A stretch of 64,000 nucleotides of DNA from Mesostigma viride (lineage: Eukaryota > Streptophyta > Mesostigmatophyceae > Mesostigmatales > Mesostigmataceae): contig RPFO01002136.1 of assembly GCA_009746045.1 (NCBI GenBank), positions 90,250 through 154,249 of the forward strand, in the 5' to 3' direction. Shown here one piece after another: positions 13,601-22,179 of this stretch. Both the position numbers and the translations under genes were made by a program. Numbering within the stretch: position 1 is the first letter of the stretch; each line of letters starts with the position of its first letter. Below the pieces are notes generated by a model. It worked only from the letters and a program-made list of their open reading frames with translations. It was not told the origin of the DNA and did not search any database.

Positions 13601-15080
13601 GTGCACTACCGAGTTTGATTTTGAGCATAGCAGCCTGTGTCTCAGCTTGTGTGGGTGTCTGATCTAGTTCTTGCTGCTGCGTGGTGGTGAGGCGCCGTGG
13701 TATCGCCTGAAGGACTTGGTGGATAGCTTGAGGTGCTTGAGGGTGCGGTTTACTTCGGAATAGCTTCGTAAAATATTGATGACCGCTGTTTAGTATGGAA
13801 TGGGTGTCGGTGTGGATGCCCTGGTCGTCGTGAATTTCAGTTATCAGCGTGTGTGTTCGTTGCTTCGGGAGGAGTGCAAAATATTCTTTATTCATTTTTT
13901 CCCCCGTTGTGTGCCACCAAAGGTTTTCCGCATCTATGGCGTTAGCGTGTCTTTCGTATCGTAGTTTGTCCAAGGCTAGCTGGGCTTGTTGCATTTTCGC
14001 CATGTCATAAGTAGTGAGTGTTTGCTTAAGTTGTAGACGATTGACAATACGTTCGTAACATCGGTATTCATGGCCTTTCTGTTGTCTAAGCTCAGCAGTG
14101 TATTTCTTAGAAAGTTGCAGTACATGTTGTAGGCCGGCTTGCATCCATCGACAATGATCGGTATAGTGAGGGATGCTGGCCACCCACTCTCGCCAAAAAG
14201 CTTTTACTTGAGCCGTGAATGTTTGATCCCTCAATAAGTCTCGGTTGAAGCGGGGGATACCGGGTCCCCGCGTCGGTGGGGTGTGGTGCGTTAAGGTGAT
14301 AATACAAGGGTAGTGGTCCGAAAGAGTGATAGAGCGATCTACCCTAGCATGACATACAAGGTCCGCCCAAGCGTGCGTGGCATAGATTCTGTCTAGACGG
14401 CGTGTGATGCGGTGACCGTCGCGTGTTGCAAGCCAAGTGTGGTCGTTGTCCCTGGAGCGCAGTAGGTCGTGTAGGTTAAGCTCTAGTAGCTGTTCGTGAA
14501 AGGGGTTTGTACGTGATTGAGGGTGCGCCGCCATGTCTAGATTGAAATCACCCATCAATATGACCTCCAGGCCGTGGGAAATAATGGCGTGGATCATCTG
14601 AAACATGTCTTTGAAAAAATTATGTTGTTCAGCTGGGTCGGTTGGGGCGTAAATTGAAAGAAGGTACCCCTGCTTGCTACCCCAGGTGATGTGCTGTCGT
14701 ACCCAGCGGCCTTGCCATTGAGCCGCCGCCGTATCTACCGGTTGGGACCAAGTGTGGCAGGTGAGGTGTGAGGAAGCCGTTTTACGGTATTGAATCAAAG
14801 CTGTGCCCCCCTGGGTTCCTCGCGCCCAAGCCCATCGACTCTCACTATTAGGAGCTAGTGCTCTCACTGCTTTGTTGGCCGTGACCCCGGGGCCTTGAAT
14901 TTTATGCTCTTGCAGGCCCAGCCAGATCTCATGGGCTGGGCCGCCGTAGCCCTGCAGTAATGATGCGAGGTGAAGGGTTAATTGCTTGATACGAGTAGTA
15001 TTGGGAATGCCATTAGCAGTACGTACTCCATAGCTATTGAGACCACGTACATTCCATGATACTATGGTGAGTTGGCTCAT
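10674..15080 (-). CDS. LINE ORF2: APE endonuclease / reverse transcriptase
   Basis: A 1468-residue polyprotein starting at an ATG 27 bp after the ORF1 stop. The N-terminal apurinic-like endonuclease shows SWNVRGLN (about 8-15), QEHK (57-60), YAP (144), GDFN (177-180), RRLDRIY (227-233) and SDHY (254-257). The reverse transcriptase shows SAPGVDGIP (492-500), WDFKKAFD (620-627), LPQGD (678-682) and the YVDD active site (723-726). Near residue 1260-1330 lies a zf-RVT-like region with the Cys/His series CLCNFPDETIEHRFLDC. The endonuclease nicks the target and the RT primes on it. All catalytic motifs look intact and no stop interrupts the frame. Confidence 0.95.
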   Translation of the reverse strand: MSQLTIVSWNVRGLNSYGVRTANGIPNTTRIKQLTLHLASLLQGYGGPAHEIWLGLQEHKIQGPGVTANKAVRALAPNSESRWAWARGTQGGTALIQYRKTASSHLTCHTWSQPVDTAAAQWQGRWVRQHITWGSKQGYLLSIYAPTDPAEQHNFFKDMFQMIHAIISHGLEVILMGDFNLDMAAHPQSRTNPFHEQLLELNLHDLLRSRDNDHTWLATRDGHRITRRLDRIYATHAWADLVCHARVDRSITLSDHYPCIITLTHHTPPTRGPGIPRFNRDLLRDQTFTAQVKAFWREWVASIPHYTDHCRWMQAGLQHVLQLSKKYTAELRQQKGHEYRCYERIVNRLQLKQTLTTYDMAKMQQAQLALDKLRYERHANAIDAENLWWHTTGEKMNKEYFALLPKQRTHTLITEIHDDQGIHTDTHSILNSGHQYFTKLFRSKPHPQAPQAIHQVLQAIPRRLTTTQQQELDQTPTQAETQAAMLKIKLGSAPGVDGIPVEFWRKFWPDLSAGFYKCVLEVWRTGIVPGNWAETALILIFKKGSKTQWQNYRPIRLLTVAYKIISKILQLRIYTVLDDLIGPEQVGFRANLHINDSITMLMDIVEKAWRHNILGIILFWDFKKAFDRMCWDYLEKTLRGFGFGGTFTHVTIGMIQSLSWTLLLNGHFSRTGTSSRSLPQGDCMSPLLFLLAHAGLFFLHARDNRIRGFPIQGKPRGLFQTAYVDDTTNVCTSTTDVHAIMENITTYSMASQQRCNVQKSTGLHIGRGSSPRLSLPNLPVTWVQPDGHHLLHNCPIGCTMDGRLAEHPTFLYDNTTHSGKLTGMLQAASRWAAVPRLSLRGRVLITNQMLFSKVLYYCQGHPPNEYTTKIIQRIGSNFVWKQQGIITHTVPGWIDRDMSYMPWVQGGLGLHNMEWRLWSVYTKQILTAFIGVNAHPGCMLAQEAFATTYTHNNGTSWHLGAAILTCALTSYKGLSWYWARMWKGYKNLKPDRIAHPTTREEVARQPLYFNDLLRDSEHNVFGVLSGRNPYEGFLTANPPVTRIIDLYAADGDRYRLLTYTEISAWIANMPSRPAWDNLLQAIPAGWHTLMTTPRKPLQVGEWVSYYPDRDTPIHKGCIVAVASTGVTIQLLQETPDGQGLLGKLITSYAYIPAFQCHRIRVVPWSLSQACMLPLDPTTVIRDTTWLHVGKGRLDTLALDPLEFGWVLTSGGTPMTKCLFEYTADWGYRLLLHKNHRMHPGRLRWHPEWPGYTWIKNITLAVDHPLVDKRATDVQHLLMHRAIGVNSQLHHRYSHAAACLCNFPDETIEHRFLDCQLAGVWQWLLGIWAKWMAITAPPTTVTLSTVIFGITGLRDASLTANQMAWIWLRTTMLHTIWQVRNETVFTLRAAYTRGAVVRRFISSWNLAMRRYWLLATEQHKVWDPGPNNDTPSPLEVFHALMGMNQVFTRMPDDDISTVQWLPWSQGAPY

Positions 15081-15107
15081 GTTAGTGGCGTATCAGGCAG
15101 GTCTTAC

Positions 15108-16754
15108 CTAGTCACGGTGGGCGCGGCCGCCACGTCCGTTGCGTCCGGCGCCGCCACGGATGTCCAGGCCGGTGTTGTGAGTGACCCCGGTGGCTGCCGG
15201 CCGGGCGCGCTTAGTTCCTTGCCCCGGCGCCTCCGTGTCCATGTGTTCCCCGATCTCGTCCCCCTCCTCAAGATTCTCCGGTAGGCTGAGCTCTGCCCCG
15301 TTGGCGGCGTTGGGAATGTGCAGCGGCGATCCCGGTGGCTCGGTGTCCGCGGTTGGCTGGTCCTTGCGGCGGACAGGCCTGTACTGTGGCCAGGGGGTGC
15401 TGCTGCCCTCGAAAAGTTGCTTCTTGGACGTTAGTAGCCATCGCCCGGCCGCATCCGGTATCTTGCCCGTGTCATCTGGCTGGTATGTGCCTGGGAGGAG
15501 GATCTTCACTAGGTCAATTCCCCTCCTGGGACCCCCATTCTCAACGTGGGCCATGTGAAGGGTGGGGGTTTCCGGGTTGAGTGTGACCAGTGGGTTCAGC
15601 GCCAGGCTGTCAATGTGCATCTGCGCGTCGGTCCAGAAGTCGAGTGGGCGTTGTGTTTTGTACCCACGAGGTTCCCAGACGTACAGGTAGGGTTCGTTGG
15701 CCTCGTTGAGCGGGCAGAAAATGGAGTCCTCGTTGCCGGTTGAGGTGATGAGAAGGTGGAGCTTGAGGGCAATCCTTGCCCCCGCCGGCATACCCAGGTC
15801 GTGACAGACCCTCCAGTCGGCCAGTCCGTTCCAGAGGAAGCGGTTGATATCCTCTCCCATGGTTGTGTTCCGGCTGCCGTTGGGATCCTGGGCATTATCG
15901 GGGCGCGGTGTGGGGCCGAGGTTGGCATGAGCCATGCGGTCCTTCTTAGCCCTGTTAGCCGTGGACCTGTGCGGGCAGTCCTTAGGCTCATGTTCCCGGC
16001 TCCTCATGCAGCTGGTGCACACCGGGCGCTCCATGTCGATCTGCGTGGTGATCTTGTGGTTGCTGGCGATCTTGCCGGAGTTGTCGTGAGTTTGCACCGT
16101 GATGATGTCCGGAATGCAGCGGGGCCCATCCTCCGAGTAGCCGCCCGGCATGCCGTAGATCAGGTTTAGACCGTCTCCTGTAAGCCCACGTGCCGGGTCG
16201 AAGTTGGGTGTGAACCCCATGGCTGCGGAGTTCACCTTGATTTCTTCTTTTGCGGCCCGTGATGCTTTGCCTTGAACGGATTCCTCGTAGAGCGCCGGGT
16301 TCGACGGCGTGCCCCAGGGTCTGATAAGCATAGGTATCACCGCAATGTCGCGTGTTTCTGCCGGTAAGTGCGACAGAGTGAGGGTGAATTCGGCACCACT
16401 GTACTCGGGCTGGTACTTGTGAAGCCGGAAGACCTTGGGGCCCACCATGATGGACGGGTTGCCCTTGCCGTGGACGTAAGCTTTAAGAACTGCCTCAGCA
16501 GCTTCTGCGGATGGGAAGCGTACATGGAAGTTTGGTTGGTTTTTTACGCCGCCCACTATTATACCGCCCCGCTCGGCCATCAGCTTCCTCAGCTCATTCC
16601 TGTCAGAGACCGAAGCATCCATGCCGTGTAGGATGATGACCAAGATTTTCTCTGTAGATGCTTGAAGCGCAGCTTTCAATTCAGGGGACGGTGGAACTTT
16701 GCCATGGACAAGGTCGGTGTGGCTCATGGCGTACGGGGCCTGCGGGGCAACCAT
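15108..16754 (-). CDS. LINE ORF1: RNA-binding protein with zinc knuckle
   Basis: A 548-residue ORF1-type protein that would coat the LINE RNA. The frame is open to 16775, but the first ATG is at 16754 in a good context (TCCATGG). Residues near 40-115 look like an RRM fold (ILVIILHGMDASV, then NFHVRFPSAEAAEAVL). A zinc-knuckle-like motif, CTSCMRSREHEPKDC, lies near residues 246-260; it has five rather than four residues before the His. The C-terminus is Arg/Gly-rich (GRNGRGGR), typical of nucleic-acid binding. ORF2 follows after 27 bp, so translation of ORF2 probably depends on reinitiation or a similar mechanism (inference). Confidence 0.88.
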   Translation of the reverse strand: MVAPQAPYAMSHTDLVHGKVPPSPELKAALQASTEKILVIILHGMDASVSDRNELRKLMAERGGIIVGGVKNQPNFHVRFPSAEAAEAVLKAYVHGKGNPSIMVGPKVFRLHKYQPEYSGAEFTLTLSHLPAETRDIAVIPMLIRPWGTPSNPALYEESVQGKASRAAKEEIKVNSAAMGFTPNFDPARGLTGDGLNLIYGMPGGYSEDGPRCIPDIITVQTHDNSGKIASNHKITTQIDMERPVCTSCMRSREHEPKDCPHRSTANRAKKDRMAHANLGPTPRPDNAQDPNGSRNTTMGEDINRFLWNGLADWRVCHDLGMPAGARIALKLHLLITSTGNEDSIFCPLNEANEPYLYVWEPRGYKTQRPLDFWTDAQMHIDSLALNPLVTLNPETPTLHMAHVENGGPRRGIDLVKILLPGTYQPDDTGKIPDAAGRWLLTSKKQLFEGSSTPWPQYRPVRRKDQPTADTEPPGSPLHIPNAANGAELSLPENLEEGDEIGEHMDTEAPGQGTKRARPAATGVTHNTGLDIRGGAGRNGRGGRAHRD

Positions 16755-17261
16755 GGAAAAGCGCAGACAAACCACAAACGAGGAAGAATGTCAGTGTCGG
16801 GTGGTGGTGGGGTGCCGGAATTGAGCTGATGGGTGATGACCATGGGTGGAAGCCTCATTGCCTTGCCGTGTCTAGCAATGACGGCAGATCTCAGGGGGGG
16901 TTTCTAGGCGAAGTCGAATCGCCAGGGAAGGCGTTAGTGGTTCCTCCACTAAACCGCCAGTGCATGGTAATTCCGTAACCAGGGGTTAAAGTGTGTCGTC
17001 CGCACCTGCGGTAAGGGGGTATTTGCATAGTCAGGAAACCCAGCACCTGCCGGGTATGCACTGACCATAGCTTGTACCGTCCTACGAACAGCACTTTACC
17101 CGTAATCCAACCGCAATCCGGGCTAGCCGTCATGAGAACAATGTGGTTTGCAGGTGCTTACGTACCCACGTAAGACAGCCTGTGACCGACATGGACCGCA
17201 TGGCGGCTAGCCTCAAAGGTTGCGGGCAAGAGGGAGCTCGTTAGACGCACCTTTTAACGAA

Positions 17262-17318
17262 CTTTGGCAAGATTTCAAGGCTTTGGCAAGATTTCAAGAC
17301 TTTGGCAAGATTTCAAGG
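17262..17318. repeat. 19-bp direct repeat x3 at LINE 5' junction
   Basis: Three tandem units of CTTTGGCAAGATTTCAAG(G/A), at 17262-17280, 17281-17299 and 17300-17318. The first 14 bp of each equal the target-site duplication left of the element. Either the site was already repeated or insertion and repair multiplied it. Confidence 0.9.
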
Positions 17319-17745
17319 CAGCATCCCACAGCATTCTGGTCTGGAGCAAGTTCATATGTCCGCTATAAGTTGCTCCACGTGGCAAGAGGAAATCGTTTTC
17401 TAAGAAATACTATACGCTGCGTTTCGCGCCAATCTTTAAGCTGCCTGTCGTAACTTTTTGTTCTATCCAACTTGGCGGTTTTATGACTCACCCAGGCCAC
17501 GATGCGCAATGCAAAAACAGGGCGCGCCATCGCTGCGGATATATTTGGATAAAGCTCTCAAGAAAGATCTTGATAATTACCCAACTTTGCTTGATATACG
17601 TTGTAGCTTTCTCTCGGAAGCACGGAGGTTGCGTATTTGGACTTTTTATTGAGTAGGGTCTCTGCCAGGCTGAGAGGTCGTCGCACCCAAACTCAATGGT
17701 CGGCAGCCAATTTTCAACATTTTGATTGATAATTTGCAAGCAATA

Positions 17746-19989
17746 ATGAATTCCGTGTACCTTACAGCAGTAGCGATCATGACGGTTCCGCAGGCAGGCA
17801 TATTTAAGCCATGTTATAGAACAGAGAGGAGAACAACACCAGTTCTCCCGTCTGCATGCCGGCCACATGGCGTTAGTCTAGGTTACTACTTAGCACCAAC
17901 TGCAAATCCCAGCGCCCCTCTCTTGCGCACTCGACGCCGCCAGCAAGTTTCATGCGAATTCGAGGATAGCCCGAAAATGTGAGCATGTGATAATCCGCTC
18001 CAAGGGTTGTGTTGTTTATCCTTCCATCCAAGAAATGTCTTTATTCTCCCATCCATCCGACAGTCGTGTGTTATATTATGTCGTTTGAGCCGTTGTGGTT
18101 GCTCCAACCTGTTATCGCCTTCGGCCTTTCGTTAACCAGGTATGTTCCTCCCGACGCCTTTGGCGGGCGCTCCCCAGAGTCCAAGATGGCATCCGTCATG
18201 AAACGCTTCTTCACGTGGACCGCCGTCCATATCGTGCTTGCCCAGCTGCAGAACGTCGCGCCCAAGCTGAACCTGCCAGAAACAGGTGCCGCGGAAAATT
18301 CGTTGGATGCCGTAAACACCAGCAACCGTATCGTCTCTGATTACGGTAAGTTAATAATGGCGGAGCCGCATCATGGCCTGACTATACACAGAGAAGATGC
18401 CATGGGCAGAAGCTTCTTATCCATTCGGTTAATCCACTCTTTTCGATTCTTTTGGGAAAATTAGGTCACGCTTGCCCCATTTGCACTCAGGCTCCATTGG
18501 CAATCTCAATGTTCCCCAAACCATGTAACTGCCAGGGTGTTACTGCGTCCCTGCATTCCCATGGTGGATGTGGCAACGCAAATTGATATGGCTCAATGGT
18601 AGAAAAATTCTGGCAATAGCCTCAGGCAGACAATTTAGATGAACGCCCGCATGTAATTAATTTCTATAAATGACAGCATTACCTCATATTGATCTCCGCC
18701 TATACATTGAGCCGTAATGGCCATGTTGCCGGCTTGCTGAGGTCCCTGCAACGTCCTAATACTATATAACACACATTCGCAGACAAACCCTTAGGAGTGA
18801 ACCTGCTAGGCAGGCATATTGCCGATGGAAAAGAGGTTGCTGCACTTGCCTTAAATGCACATCTGCTGAAGTGCTCCTCAGCGTTCCCAAGCAGATACCA
18901 ATGCATGCTTTGTTATGATTGTATGCTGCAATCCAGTATACTGTAAGTCGACCCTCCTGCTTGGTCTTCCTCGGGTGATGCACTCAAAAGCATCTCTCGC
19001 GGCTCACCCATGCAAGCACCATGGGCTGTCTGTGTTACTCCTCCAACCAGACCTGCTGTGGGACCACCTCGGGAAGGAGCCCATGCTGGACGGCGACGAA
19101 TGGATCAAGTCCCTCATGGCACGCAACCGGCTGCTTGCGGTGAGTAGCTGCTCTCTTCCCTAGAACTTGTAACATAAATTTGGCTTGGCCCTTTATTTCT
19201 CCCTCCTTGTTCAGTCGTCACACTATCAGCAATCTGTCATGATGCCCGCCATGTGGCGGTAATGGCCTCCTGCTTTGTGGGCAGAATAATTTTCCCAGGG
19301 ACATGGAAAGCATCACAAGGGAAATGTTTTCGCTTGGATAATGAAGGCTAAACAAGGGAGAAATGAAATGGTCACACCGCTGCCACAAGACTCCAGATTG
19401 TAAGTCAAAGAGCAATAGGAAGAGATGGGGAGACCTACATGAAATGTGCATATAGTGTAGCTGGCTGAAGGCAGGCATTCTCAGCTCCCCCTGCTACGGT
19501 GGCTGTTGCCACACACTCTTATGTTGCCACTAGCCACTTCCCCTGAATTAATTGTAAATATTAGTTTGGTTGACCACCTGTCTCTAATATATTGTTATTC
19601 ATAGTAACACTCAAATGCTTCTGTGATTTCCTATGTGATACCTGACTTCCTCTTTACCGCCAACCCCAACCCCATGTCCCCCAACCCCTGTCCCCACCTT
19701 CCCCCGCTTCACGCTTACTCTATATACCCTACCATGGATCACATCGCTACTCCTGCTTGCAATGGTGGGACCCGACTACCAGGTGCGCATCATGGAGGTG
19801 CGCGAGGCATATGCCAGGATGGACTTTGAGTGGGACAACGTGGAGAAGCTAGCAAAGGCCGACTTGGCGGAAAGTAACGCTCGCCTGATGACCAGCTGGT
19901 TTGTGCAGACGATGGACACCTCCAAGGCGGCCGAGTCGGAGGGAAACAACAGCAGTAATAATGAAGGAGGTGATGCGAAAGCAACTTGA
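17746..19989 (+). CDS. RBCX: RbcX, Rubisco assembly chaperone (plastid)
   Basis: Four exons are proposed: 17746-17978, 18140-18345, 19051-19139 and 19783-19989 (about 244 aa). Phases match at each join: AT|G gives KMYVPPDAFGG, G|AC gives SDYDLLWDHLG, and the last join is phase 0. The core has RbcX hallmarks: FFTWTAVHIVLAQL (helix 1), then DGDEWIKSLMARNRLLAVRI, MEVREAYARMDFEWDN and ADLAESNARLMTSWF. RbcX is a small all-helical dimer that clamps the C-terminus of the Rubisco large subunit during assembly. Exon 1 is basic and Ser/Thr/Pro/Arg-rich (LAPTANPSAPLLRTRRRQQ), as expected for a chloroplast transit peptide. The start is uncertain: in-frame ATGs lie at 17722, 17746 and 17779. The C-terminal tail is Asn/Ser/Glu-rich. 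A possible green-algal poly-A signal, TGTAA, lies at 20323-20327. Confidence 0.82.
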
Positions 19990-20411
19990 TCAGTCCTTGA
20001 TGGCCTATCTTTATCATCACACTGCGCCCATAGACGAGCAGTGGTGCCCATGACCCACCTGGTTGAGCAAAGCTTTACCCCAATGATTACATGATGACAT
20101 TACATCGGGAACCTAATGTTACCAAACCCCTGGATCTGCATGAAGGATACAAAAGGGGCGGTGTTGGGCAGAAATCCTAATTGACCTTGGATTCACATCA
20201 GTATGAATATTGGTGGAAGGCCAAAACCTGCCGCTGTGCTAACTCATGGCACATTTTCCGAGGAAGCTTCCAGCACCCCAGATCACCAAGGAACATTGAC
20301 CCGTTGGCCATTGTTTGAACTGTGTAAGGTTGGCGCCTAGCTTAATTTGAATTAGTTGGGAGATCATTAGCGGAGCATGGACGATTGCACGGTTCAAATG
20401 CATGGCAGCTT
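19990..20411. other. RbcX 3' UTR and intergenic
   Basis: No further coding signal. It contains a TGTAA motif at 20323-20327 that could be the RbcX polyadenylation signal. Confidence 0.4.
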
Positions 20412-20498
20412 ATTGCAAGGGTGAATGCTCCGTGACTCCCCAACGGGAGCACGCGTTTAATTAATTAATTAATTAACTAATTAATTAATTGCAAGGGT
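20412..20498 (-). mobile_element. 65-bp retroelement tail with 11-bp target-site duplication
   Basis: The insert at 20423-20487 consists of GTGACTCCCCAACGGGAGCA-like sequence followed by a (TTAA)n tract. It is bracketed by ATTGCAAGGGT at 20412-20422 and 20488-20498. The same hairpin-plus-tail sequence recurs inverted near 45823 and 46270. It looks like an extremely 5'-truncated non-LTR insertion. Orientation is uncertain because the tail reads as plus-sense 3' end here. Confidence 0.7.
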
Positions 20499-20639
20499 AG
20501 CAATTTACGTCAAAGACATGGTTATTTGGCTGAATCAAATCGAGACTAAGTGGGTCGTGCTCAGTCAGCTCAGAACAAAGTTGTGTGGCCATCGCGCTTG
20601 TGGCCACGAGTTGGCGTTTCTTAGCGCCAAGAACGACAT

Positions 20640-21345
20640 CTAAAATGCTTATTCATTAAAATTTGAACACTCCCTTCACGGTGGACGACGACTTGACCCT
20701 GGCGCAGCAACAACGGCGACGGGAGCTGTGGCCGACCTACCTCCAGCTCCGGCAGACCAAGGCGGGCCAGCCGGTGTACTGGAAGGGGGCGGCCATCTAC
20801 GTCGGCCACAAGCCCTGGCACGCGACCCCCTCGACCACCGCGGCCCCAGCGAATCCAGCAGCCCCAGCCTAGGGGAATACAACATGCTCAGTAGTGTAGA
20901 ATAGTTAGACAGTGGCCTTGTACATGCCCGCCTACTACAGGCACTATACCAGCTGAGGCCTAGCCTTGTAGTCATGTACATGTGTGCCTATGATGAGCCA
21001 CCCTCCTGATGATGCCTAGCTTTATTTAATTATGCAGTGCCCATGCAGGGAGTCACTCTCTGCTGAGAAGCCATGCCCTAGCTCTTGTATAGCTATGCTG
21101 ATCTTCACCACCTATGACGGGCCCCCCTTAGCTGGGTGTTGCCCGAGACTCCATGGGTGGTGCAGGTGCCCTAGTGCACCTAGAGCAAGTGTTGTTTACA
21201 TTCCCACCCTTGCAGGCCAGTAGCTTAGAATGTATTATAGGCCATATGCCCATTCTCTGGGCTATGTGCTACATATACTCCCAACGGAGTTATGTTCCTA
21301 ATTAATTAATTAATTAATTAATTAATTAATTAATTAATTAGGGAC
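20640..21345 (+). mobile_element. ORF1-only LINE-type remnant with (TTAA)n tail
   Basis: A short frame at 20663-20872 codes DDDLTLAQQQRRRELWPTYL, then LQLRQTKAGQPVYWKGAAIYVG and an HKPW end. This is the pattern of the L1 ORF1 C-terminal domain (acidic-Leu, QQxRR, W..L..LR, YW, V-Y-G). About 420 bp of non-coding sequence follows, with a small hairpin (CTCC/GGAG near 21280) and a (TTAA)n tail at 21299-21340. No RT is present, so this is either 5'-truncated with an unusual 3' region or an ORF1-only family. Homologous 3' sequence occurs inverted at 23925-24080. Confidence 0.65.
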
Positions 21346-22179
21346 CCCCTCCGTCTAGAGCAGGCACAGAAGGATGGCGGATGGCTTAGAAGGCACTAAA
21401 CTGCGCTTGATGAAGTTTACTGATCATCAGTTAGCGCACGCATGGCTGACTCCTCTGAAGGTGTGCCAAGAGTGCCCCACAGCGGAATTGAAGGCCTGAT
21501 AGGGTGTTCACGCAGAAGTTGATGGGAAATCCTAGGGCCCCAGTTAGCCCTTGATCTGCATAACTAGACATCAGTCGCTGGCATCTACGGACATGCAAGC
21601 TGGCCAAGCCAAGGGATGAATGCCTTCAACCATCCTTACTGTCCTGACCTAGTAGTAGGAGGCTAGGGCACTGGCAGAGCAGGATTGGTATGCTAGACTA
21701 CCAAGCCACCACACAAGAAATACAACTCCTCAAATAGGTTTGATACGTTGAACTTAAGACATCGAACGCTACCTAGCTCCTCCACGGAGGGAGGCATTTG
21801 GACAACAACTACTGATACTGTTGTAAGTCTGGGCATGCTTCTTGTCATCAGCTCGGCCTGCTTGCCAGCAGCATGGCCAAGTGTTCGATGACCTCTTCAC
21901 CCGCTGCGTTAAACACGGGTGATTTCACCTGGAGAAGACAGCAACACCGACATGCACGACGACGTACACATAACATGCTTAGCCACACGTTTTGTCGCAC
22001 AGGAGAAAAACTCAGCATATCTATGCGAGGCGTGGCAGGTAAACGCTACCATCAGCCGTTTCATGTGTTGCATGCCTGAGCACCTGGGCAAAATATTACC
22101 TATCACTGGGTCACGGCACAGCAATTCACATAGCTTGACATGAACCGGGCGCACAACATCCAGGGGGGGGAATGGGCTT
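21346..22179. other. intergenic, esterase 3' side
   Basis: Between the (TTAA)n tail and the stop codon of the minus-strand esterase. No gene recognised; part is likely the esterase 3' UTR. Confidence 0.4.

Larger units (their letters stand above)
10312..17261 (-). mobile_element. full-length L1-like LINE
   Basis: A roughly 6.95-kb non-LTR retrotransposon on the minus strand. In its own sense it has a 5' UTR (about 500 bp, 16755-17261), ORF1 (15108-16754), a 27-bp spacer, ORF2 (10674-15080), a 3' UTR (10322-10673) and a poly-A tail (T-run 10309-10321 on the plus strand). It is flanked by the 13-14 bp duplication CTTTGGCAAGATTT. Both ORFs are uninterrupted, which suggests a young and possibly mobile copy. 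It lies between the divergent ankyrin and RbcX genes. Its APE endonuclease, RT and C-terminal zinc-binding region match the L1-type layout found in plants and algae. Confidence 0.92.

Noticed and set aside
18780-18944. Extra RbcX exon (DKPLGVNLLGRHIADGKEVA)
   Set aside because: Its entry phase fits, but its exit phase does not fit the next exon, while exon 18140-18345 joins 19051-19139 directly in phase and gives the expected RbcX sequence.
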